This document shows positions 1-4,283 of a stretch of DNA of 6,722 bases, piece by piece (within the stretch, counting starts at the first letter, position 1; each line of letters starts with the position of its first letter). A model generated the notes under the pieces. The model made no database searches and had not been told where the DNA came from. It saw only the letters and a program-made list of their open reading frames with translations. The stretch is from contig QHBV01000190.1 of NCBI GenBank assembly GCA_003244035.1, positions 1 through 6,722 of the forward strand, in the 5' to 3' direction. Source of the stretch: Solirubrobacterales bacterium (GTDB lineage Bacteria > Actinomycetota > Thermoleophilia > Solirubrobacterales > Solirubrobacteraceae). Both the position numbers and the translations under genes were made by a program.

Positions 1-205
1 ACATCCGCGCGACGCCGCCGTCCCGCCGGATGTCGGCCGGCACGCGTTCGAGCGCCATCACCGCAGCGGCGCCCGCATCCTCGGCCAGCTTCGCCTGCTC
101 GGCGCTCACGACGTCCATGATCACGCCGCCCTTGAGCATCTCGGCCAAGCCGGCCTTGACGGTGAAGGTCGCCTCGTCCCGGGGGATCTGCGGCTGCTCG
201 GCCAT
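1..205 (-). CDS. pdxS: Pyridoxal 5'-phosphate synthase lyase subunit PdxS, N-terminal part (partial)
   Basis: PdxS is the synthase subunit of the deoxyxylulose-independent vitamin B6 pathway. With the glutaminase PdxT it makes PLP from ribose 5-phosphate, glyceraldehyde 3-phosphate and ammonia in the cytoplasm. The 68 visible codons contain the very conserved family N-terminus: FTVKAGLAEMLKGGVIMDVV, then SAEQAKLAEDAGAAAVMALE, then RVPADIRRDGGVARM. The Asp of IMDVV corresponds to the conserved catalytic-site aspartate at the start of the TIM barrel. The catalytic lysines lie beyond the window edge. The ATG at 205 is the natural start because the conserved block begins about 12 residues later. 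There is no good Shine-Dalgarno sequence directly upstream; a GAGGAGG lies about 18 bases away, too far to use normally. The gene is divergent from the thioesterase gene with only 50 bases between the starts. Family identity is very secure. Confidence 0.95.
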   Translation of the reverse strand, partial: MAEQPQIPRDEATFTVKAGLAEMLKGGVIMDVVSAEQAKLAEDAGAAAVMALERVPADIRRDGGVARM

Positions 206-216
206 CGCTGGCGCCG

Positions 217-222
217 AGTGTA
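217..222 (-). promoter_or_regulatory. Possible -10 element for pdxS (TACACT)
   Basis: Read on the minus strand, TACACT fits the actinobacterial TANNNT -10 pattern and lies 11 bases before the pdxS ATG. It would put transcription start only a few bases from the start codon. That would give a near-leaderless mRNA and would agree with the absence of a Shine-Dalgarno sequence. No convincing -35 hexamer is seen at the expected distance, so this rests on one hexamer and position. Confidence 0.3.
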
Positions 223-255
223 GCCTCCTCGCCAGCACGGCTAGCATCGCCACCT

Positions 256-1056
256 GTGCCCGAAGCGGTCTTCCTTCCCTCCCGGGGCGCGCAGTCCTCG
301 ACCGGGGAGCGCTTCGTCGCAACCGAGCTCGCGCGAGGGCCGTGGGACCCAGGTGCTCAGCACGGCGGGGCCCCGGCAGCGCTGCTGATGCGGGCGTTTG
401 AGCGCCTCAAAGCGCCCGCGGAGCTGCTGATCGCGAGGGTCACCTACGAGCTCCTGCGCCCGGTGCCGCTGGGCGAGCTCGACGTGCGAGCCGAGGTGGT
501 CAGGTCCGGCCGCCGGGTGCAACTCGCTGAGGCCTCGATCCTCACGCCAAGCGGCACTGAGGTCGTCCGCGCGCGAGCGCTGTGCGTGCGGCCGGCTGGT
601 GAAGGCGTGCCGCGGGCGCCGGTCGAGCCCCCGCCACCTGGCCCAGAGGACGGTCGCGAGAGCGATCTGCGCCCGCCCTACCGCCCCCTGTTCGCTCCCG
701 ACGCGGTCGAGCTCCGGTTCGTCGCCGGCGCATTTCACGACGGTGGGCCCTCCACGGCCTGGTTCCGGCTGCGCCATCCGCTCGTCGCCGGCGAGGAGCC
801 CTCCGCGCTGCAGCGCCTGGCGGTGGCCGGTGACTTCGGCAACGGGATCAGCTCGACCGTGCCGTGGGAGCGCTACGTGTTCATCAACCCCGACCTCACG
901 CTGTACCTCGAGCGCGAGCCGGCGGGCGAATGGATCTGCATCGCCGCGAGTACGAGGATCGCGCCCGGCGGAATCGGTATCAGCGAGAGCGTGCTGTATG
1001 ACGAGCACGGACGCGTCGGCCGGGCGACCCAGGCGCTGCTCGTCACGCGACGCTGA
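256..1056 (+). CDS. Acyl-CoA thioesterase-family protein (TesB-like double hotdog)
   Basis: Probable thioesterase of 266 aa that would hydrolyse acyl-CoA or a related thioester; the substrate cannot be told. Two hotdog domains are recognisable. The N-terminal one (about residues 19-112) has the typical GPWDPGAQHGGAPAALLMRA signature, then LIARVTYELLRPVPLGEL and a strand pair ending RARALCV. A proline-rich linker (about 122-145) leads to the C-terminal hotdog (about 150-264) with AVAGDFGNGISS, FINPDLTLYLER and RATQALLV. By analogy with E. coli TesB, whose active site uses Asp/Thr/Gln, D193, S232 or T233, and Q259 are candidate catalytic residues; this is inference. The length suits the family. 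The start is a GTG at 256 with a weak ribosome site; no better in-frame ATG lies upstream. It is divergent from pdxS and converges on the RpiR-type gene with 24 bases between the stop codons. Confidence 0.85.
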   Translation: MPEAVFLPSRGAQSSTGERFVATELARGPWDPGAQHGGAPAALLMRAFERLKAPAELLIARVTYELLRPVPLGELDVRAEVVRSGRRVQLAEASILTPSGTEVVRARALCVRPAGEGVPRAPVEPPPPGPEDGRESDLRPPYRPLFAPDAVELRFVAGAFHDGGPSTAWFRLRHPLVAGEEPSALQRLAVAGDFGNGISSTVPWERYVFINPDLTLYLEREPAGEWICIAASTRIAPGGIGISESVLYDEHGRVGRATQALLVTRR

Positions 1057-1080
1057 GAGGTTGCGTGGCCGCCGAGCGGG

Positions 1081-1959
1081 CTACTTCAGGCGGAAAGCCT
1101 TGATGCGAATGTCGTACTGCTGCGCGTCGCGGGCGTAGACGCCGTACGCAAGCGCTTGGACCAGCGACAGCAGCGCGGTGTGCGAGCGCACGAAGGCGGG
1201 CGTGTTGGATGAGTAGTAGAGGCGGATCCGGGCCAGGCGCGCGACCTCCGAGAGGGTCGCATCGGTGATCGCGAGCGTCGGGGCCTTGCGATGGCGTGCG
1301 AGCTTCATCGTGCGGGTGATCAGCGGGTGCGGGCGGCCGGCTGAGAAGCCGACCACGAGCGTCGTCTGATCGATCCGGCTGAGCCGCCCGAGCGCCTCCT
1401 GCGAGGGACTCGCGACGATCTCGGCGCGCAGATCGAGCAGCATCAGCAGGTGGCGAAGGTAGCTGGCGAAGAACGCCATCTGATCGGTTCCGGCGATCAG
1501 CACCTTCTCCGCCGAGACGATCGCGTCGATCGCCGCCTCCACGTCCGAGCGGGAGAGCTTGTGCGCGGTGTCCTCGACATTGACGTGGTCGGAGGCGAGC
1601 GCCGCCTCGAACTCGGTGTGGTCGAGCGAGAACAGCGGGGTCGCGGCGGGGACCGTCTCGGCTGCACCCGGCGGGCGGCGGCGGTACTCGTCACGAGCCG
1701 CCTGCTGGAGCTCGGGAAAGCCTTCGAAGCCGAGTGCCTGCGAGAAGCGCACGACGGTGCTCGAAGATGTGCTGGCGCGCCGGGCTAGCTCCTCCGCGGT
1801 CTGAAACGCAGCCTCGTCGAGGTGATCCACGATGTACTGTGCGACATCCTTCTGCGAGCGCGAGAACTGATCGAAGCGGGCGCGGATATATGCGGACAGG
1901 GCCTGATGGCCGTGAGTGCTCTCCGCGATCGCGGTCGTACTGGCTGATGGCTGTTTCAT
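1081..1959 (-). CDS. MurR/RpiR-family transcriptional regulator (HTH + SIS domains)
   Basis: DNA-binding regulator of 292 aa, full length for the family. After a short polar N-terminus (1-18), an HTH_6-type domain covers about residues 20-95. Its helix-turn-helix region is TAEELARRASTSSSTVVRFS followed by QALGFEGFPELQ, the standard RpiR pattern. A linker (about 96-135) leads to a SIS (sugar isomerase) fold at about 138-270 with EKVLIAGTDQMAFFASYL and TLVVGFSAGRPHPLITRTM, the segments that normally bind a phosphosugar or similar effector. The motif G-T-D-Q near 157-160 replaces the more usual G-x-G-x-S, and S-A-G-R near 206-209 replaces S-x-S-G-x-T, so the ligand may not be a classic phosphosugar. 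No sugar catabolic gene is next to it, so its target is unknown. The ATG at 1959 gives the full HTH and has no strong ribosome site. A small membrane-protein gene ends 90 bases upstream on the same strand. Confidence 0.9.
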   Translation of the reverse strand: MKQPSASTTAIAESTHGHQALSAYIRARFDQFSRSQKDVAQYIVDHLDEAAFQTAEELARRASTSSSTVVRFSQALGFEGFPELQQAARDEYRRRPPGAAETVPAATPLFSLDHTEFEAALASDHVNVEDTAHKLSRSDVEAAIDAIVSAEKVLIAGTDQMAFFASYLRHLLMLLDLRAEIVASPSQEALGRLSRIDQTTLVVGFSAGRPHPLITRTMKLARHRKAPTLAITDATLSEVARLARIRLYYSSNTPAFVRSHTALLSLVQALAYGVYARDAQQYDIRIKAFRLK

Positions 1960-2049
1960 CGGCAGTCGCCTGATTCGACGCCCCCCGCTGTAGTTCCTTC
2001 ACGATCACGCGCCGCCCGACCACGTGCCCGCCTAGGCCCGACCGCCTGC

Positions 2050-2208
2050 CTACCCGTCCGAGCCGTGCAGGGACTCCTGATTCTCCTTGCGTTCGCCCGC
2101 CACCTGAGCGACGATGTAGATGATCAAGACACCTGCGAGCACCCCGACCCCGAGCCACGTGGCGAGTAGGGCGAGCGTCTGTCCAAGCGCGTGCGCGGGA
2201 ACCAGCAT
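2050..2208 (-). CDS. Small single-pass membrane protein, 52 aa, unknown function
   Basis: This ORF runs from an ATG at 2208 to a TAG at 2050-2052. The protein begins MLVPAHALGQTLALLATWLG, continues VGVLAGVLIIYIVAQV and ends with a hydrophilic tail rich in charged residues (GERKENQES, then LHGSDG). Residues about 8-35 form one hydrophobic helix long enough to span the membrane. The positive R-K just after the helix suggests a cytoplasmic C-terminus. A clear hydrophobic helix followed by a charged tail in a 52-codon frame is unlikely to be chance, but no family is recognised. A longer, overlapping minus-strand frame (1691-2230) is Arg-rich and runs into the regulator gene, so it looks like a shadow. 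The gene is upstream of, and co-directional with, the RpiR-type regulator (90-base gap). No strong Shine-Dalgarno sequence is seen. A TACGCT hexamer (revcomp of 2219-2224) could be its -10. Confidence 0.6.
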   Translation of the reverse strand: MLVPAHALGQTLALLATWLGVGVLAGVLIIYIVAQVAGERKENQESLHGSDG

Positions 2209-2250
2209 CGTGTCTTGCAGCGTACCTCAAGCCCCGTGCGTCAAGACACG
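2209..2250. repeat. Perfect 9-bp inverted repeat between small membrane gene and tRNA
   Basis: CGTGTCTTG at 2209-2217 is matched exactly by CAAGACACG at 2242-2250. The repeat starts are 33 bases apart, about three DNA turns, with 24 bases between the arms. One arm touches the start codon of the small membrane-protein gene. The other overlaps a TTGACG hexamer (minus strand, 2239-2244) that could be part of a promoter. The arrangement suits an operator bound by a dimer or two dimers. A stem-loop in RNA is also possible. A binding protein cannot be named. Confidence 0.5.
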
Positions 2251-2251
2251 T

Positions 2252-2260
2252 TGGTAGCGT
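2252..2260 (+). promoter_or_regulatory. Possible extended -10 promoter of the tRNA gene (TGGTAGCGT)
   Basis: TGG followed by TAGCGT matches an extended -10 (TGN-TANNNT). It ends 10 bases before the mature 5' end of the tRNA, so transcription would start just ahead of it. No convincing -35 is seen, which an extended -10 can tolerate. The site is inferred from pattern and position only. Confidence 0.35.
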
Positions 2261-2270
2261 CGCCGGCGCC

Positions 2271-2344
2271 GGCCCGGTAGCTCAGTTGGTCAGAGCAGCG
2301 GACTCATAATCCGTCGCGCGCAGGTTCGAGTCCTGCCCGGGCCA
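2271..2344 (+). tRNA. tRNA with anticodon CAU (elongator Met, or Ile2)
   Basis: All cloverleaf parts can be paired by hand. The acceptor stem is GGCCCGG with CCGGGCC (7 of 7), and the discriminator base is A2344. The D-arm is GCTC/GAGC with loop AGTTGGTCA. The anticodon stem is GCGGA/TCCGT (one G-T pair) around loop CTCATAA, giving anticodon CAU. The variable loop is CGCGC, and the T-arm is GCAGG/CCTGC with loop TTCGAGT. No 3' CCA is encoded; the sequence goes on TGTGCA. The acceptor lacks the unpaired first position typical of bacterial initiator tRNA, so this is elongator Met or the Ile2 species whose C34 is changed to lysidine by TilS. C4-G69 and C5-G68 are both present, a feature linked to Ile2 in E. 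coli, so Met is not certain. Confidence 0.95.
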
Positions 2345-2346
2345 TG

Positions 2347-2363
2347 TGCAAAACCCTGCAAAC
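2347..2363 (+). repeat. Two TGCAAA-type direct repeats just after the tRNA
   Basis: TGCAAAAC (2347-2354) and TGCAAAC (2357-2363) start ten bases apart, directly after the tRNA 3' end. One-turn spaced short repeats beside a tRNA would fit accessory (arm-type) sites of a tyrosine integrase or a dimeric protein site. They are short enough to be chance, and no integrase gene is in the window. Confidence 0.3.
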
Positions 2364-2406
2364 TCAGTATTTCTGCCCGGACAGTGCTCCGCGTTGGGTC
2401 GACCAT

Positions 2407-2424
2407 AGGTACCCAACAGGTACC
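2407..2424. repeat. Paired AGGTACC direct repeat with 11-bp period
   Basis: AGGTACC occurs at 2407-2413 and 2418-2424, each containing the palindrome GGTACC, with starts 11 bases apart, about one helical turn. The arrangement could be a protein-binding site for regulation of the RM operon or recombination. No function can be assigned. Confidence 0.4.
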
Positions 2425-2428
2425 AGAA

Positions 2429-2458
2429 CCAACCATCTCGCTTCCAACCATCTCGCTT
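2429..2458. repeat. Perfect 15-bp tandem duplication
   Basis: CCAACCATCTCGCTT is present twice head to tail (2429-2443 and 2444-2458) without mismatch. Such an exact small tandem repeat in a noncoding stretch points to a recent slippage event or to paired binding sites. It is too short to be a mobile-element end on its own. Confidence 0.7.
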
Positions 2459-2687
2459 CGTAGGTTCGGTGTTAAACGATGAGGCGGGCCCGCCGAGCGC
2501 CTGGAACGTAGCCGCGAGATGCCGGGTGCCGAGTGTGATCGCAATCAGGCTCGCTATCGCTTCTAGCCCGATGGGGCAGCGGCCGGTGTGACCGTCGGGA
2601 GCAGTGTCTGTGTCCGCCAGTGGACGTATTTGAACCGTCTCGACCGGGGCGCCTCGCTTGATTGGAAGACGAGCTATTGACCCGGGC

Positions 2688-2730
2688 GTCTGCCGCCCTT
2701 GGCAGACTCGCGCGATGGAGGCTGCCAAGG
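2688..2730 (+). promoter_or_regulatory. Two mutually exclusive hairpins over the hsdM start codon
   Basis: Hairpin A pairs GTCTGCC (2688-2694) with GGCAGAC (2701-2707) around the 6-base loop GCCCTT. Hairpin B pairs CCTTGGCAG (2697-2705) with CTGCCAAGG (2722-2730) around a 16-base loop containing the hsdM ATG. Both use 2701-2705, so an RNA can form only one at a time. B would hold the start codon in its loop and A would release it. At DNA level, B is also a 9-bp dyad centred on the start and could be an autoregulatory operator. There is no Shine-Dalgarno sequence before this ATG. Pairing is seen in the sequence; a regulatory role is inference. Confidence 0.4.
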
Positions 2731-4283
2731 AAATCGAGCGCGCCGAGCTTCACCGGACCATCTGGCGGATCGCGAATGACTTGCGTGGGTCCGTCGACGG
2801 CTGGGACTTCAAGACCTACGTCTTGGGGATGTTGTTCTACAGGTTCATCTCCGAGAACCTGACGGCGTACCTCAACGAGCAGGAGCGCGCCGCTGGCGAC
2901 TCGACCTTCGAGTACGCCATCCTGACTGACGAGGACGCCGAGCAGGGCCGTGCTGAGACGGTCGTTGAGAAGGGCTTCTACGTCCTGCCGAGCGACCTGT
3001 TCGAGAACGTTCGCGCCCGAGCCCGTAACGATGCGAACCTGAACGAGACGCTGAGCCGGGTGTTCCGGAACATCGAGGCGTCGGCGACCGGAACCGCGAG
3101 TGAGGACGACCTCAAGGGCCTCTTCGACGATTTGGACGTGAACTCTACGAAGCTCGGTTCGACGGTGGCGAAGCGAAACGAGAAGGTGGTCAAGCTGCTC
3201 GACGCCGTGGGTGAGCTGCAGCTCGGCACCTTCGCGGACAACACGATCGACGCCTTCGGCGACGCCTACGAGTACCTGATGACGATGTACGCCTCCAGCG
3301 CCGGTAAGTCCGGGGGAGAGTTCTTCACGCCACAGGAGGTCTCCGAACTGCTGGCGCGGATCGCGGTGGTCGGGAAGACAGCGGTCAACAAGGTCTATGA
3401 CCCGGCGTGCGGCTCTGGTTCGCTGCTGTTGAAGTTCGCGAAGATCCTCGGCCCTGAGAACGTGCGCCAGGGGTTCTTCGGCCAAGAGATCAACCTCACG
3501 ACCTACAACCTGTGCCGGATCAACATGTTCCTGCACGACGTCAATTACGAGAAGTTCGACATCGCGCACGGGGACACGCTGACTGACCCAGTGCACTGGG
3601 ACGACGAGCCGTTCGAAGTGATCGTCTCCAACCCGCCCTACTCCACCAAGTGGGAAGGCGACGCCAACCCACTGCTGATCAACGACCCGCGCTACGCGCC
3701 GGCCGGGGTGCTCGCGCCCAAGAGCAGGGCCGACCTTGCCTTCACCATGCACATGCTCTCCTGGCTCGCAGTCAACGGCACAGCCGCGATCGTCGAGTTC
3801 CCGGGCGTGCTCTACCGCGGCGGCGCCGAACAGAAGATCCGCAAGTACCTGATCGACAACAACTACGTCGACACCGTCATCCAGCTCCCGCCAGACCTGT
3901 TCTTCGGCACCACGATCGCCACCTGCGTGATCGTGCTGAAGAAATCGAAGGCGGACAACGACACGCTGTTCATCGACGCGTCTACCGGATTTGTCAGGTC
4001 GGGCAACAAGAACAAGCTTTCCGAGGCGAACCGGGCACGGATCCTTGACGCATTCGCGGCCAGAGCCGACGCCGACCACTTCGCAAAGCTTGTCGGCAAC
4101 AGCGAGATCGCGGAGAACAACTACAACATCGCCGTCAGCTCCTACGTCGAGGCCGAGGACACGCGCGAGGTCGTCGACATCAAGGCTCTGAACGCCGAGA
4201 TCGCGCGGATCGTTGAGCGGCAGTCCGAGCTGCGGAGCCAGATCGACGCGATCGTGGCTGACCTGGAGGGCAAGACTGCGTGA
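2715..4283 (+). CDS. hsdM: Type I restriction-modification system methyltransferase subunit HsdM
   Basis: M subunit of a type I RM system. Two copies join one HsdS to form an N6-adenine methyltransferase that uses S-adenosylmethionine. The protein is 522 aa, close to the 520-aa HsdM of EcoR124I. An HsdM N-terminal helical domain (about residues 8-165) opens with ELHRTIWRIANDLRGSVDGW and DFKTYVLGMLFYRFISENL. The catalytic domain has GKSGGEFFTPQEV (197-209, motif X), DPACGSGSLLLKF (229-241, motif I, SAM binding), GQEIN (256-260, acidic SAM contact) and NPPY (306-309, motif IV, catalytic). A C-terminal helical tail (about 485-520) should contact HsdS. I chose the ATG at 2715 because homologues begin close to the ELHRTIW segment; an in-frame TTG at 2658 would add 19 residues that do not look like the family. 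The stop overlaps the hsdS GTG by four bases. All key motifs are intact. Confidence 0.97.
   Translation: MEAAKEIERAELHRTIWRIANDLRGSVDGWDFKTYVLGMLFYRFISENLTAYLNEQERAAGDSTFEYAILTDEDAEQGRAETVVEKGFYVLPSDLFENVRARARNDANLNETLSRVFRNIEASATGTASEDDLKGLFDDLDVNSTKLGSTVAKRNEKVVKLLDAVGELQLGTFADNTIDAFGDAYEYLMTMYASSAGKSGGEFFTPQEVSELLARIAVVGKTAVNKVYDPACGSGSLLLKFAKILGPENVRQGFFGQEINLTTYNLCRINMFLHDVNYEKFDIAHGDTLTDPVHWDDEPFEVIVSNPPYSTKWEGDANPLLINDPRYAPAGVLAPKSRADLAFTMHMLSWLAVNGTAAIVEFPGVLYRGGAEQKIRKYLIDNNYVDTVIQLPPDLFFGTTIATCVIVLKKSKADNDTLFIDASTGFVRSGNKNKLSEANRARILDAFAARADADHFAKLVGNSEIAENNYNIAVSSYVEAEDTREVVDIKALNAEIARIVERQSELRSQIDAIVADLEGKTA
4265..4269 (+). promoter_or_regulatory. Ribosome binding site for hsdS (GGAGG)
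   Basis: GGAGG inside the hsdM 3' end lies ten bases before the GTG at 4280. It supports that GTG as the hsdS start, and with the GTGA overlap it fits translational coupling to hsdM. Confidence 0.6.

Larger units (their letters stand above)
2345..2714. other. 370-base gene-free junction between tRNA and type I RM operon
   Basis: No convincing gene was found here on either strand. Minus-strand frames across it run into the tRNA and give the well-known false peptides made by reading tRNA genes (GPGRTRTCARRIMSPLL and WPGQDSNLRATDYESAALTN). By eye the first 120 bases are more A/T-rich than flanking genes. The stretch holds TGCAAA repeats, an eight-base echo of the tRNA 3' region (CTGCCCGG at 2333 and again at 2373), paired AGGTACC, a 15-bp tandem repeat and hairpins at the hsdM start. 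It may hold the hsdM promoter, but no clear -10/-35 pair stands out. It is best read as a possible island border. Confidence 0.5.

Noticed and set aside
241..1008. Minus-strand frame of 255 codons opposite the thioesterase gene
   Set aside because: The plus strand has a convincing double-hotdog protein. The minus translation is Arg/Gly-rich without domain features and would run into the pdxS promoter area.
1057..1080. Possible shared terminator between the convergent thioesterase and regulator genes
   Set aside because: The 24-base gap has only a tiny GC-rich inverted pairing and no T-run, so a terminator cannot be supported.
2623..2639. tRNA T-arm-like sequence on the minus strand (GACGG TTCAAAT ACGTC)
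   Set aside because: The closing base pair of the T-stem is a G-A mismatch. No matching acceptor, D-arm or anticodon arm could be paired around it, so it is not a tRNA gene; at most a decayed fragment or chance.
2658..2714. Upstream TTG start extending HsdM by 19 residues
   Set aside because: The added residues do not resemble the HsdM N-terminus, no ribosome site precedes the TTG, and the hairpin-forming bases would be coding.
2282..2728. Minus-strand frames across the tRNA and junction
   Set aside because: Their C-termini (such as WPGQDSNLRATDYESAALTN and RTRTCARRIMSPLL) are the well-known false peptides produced by reading a tRNA gene in reverse.
2472..4079. Long minus-strand open frame (535 codons) opposite hsdM
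   Set aside because: It lies antisense to a clear HsdM with all methyltransferase motifs. The Val/Asp/Arg/Glu-rich translation is what high-GC third positions create on the opposite strand.
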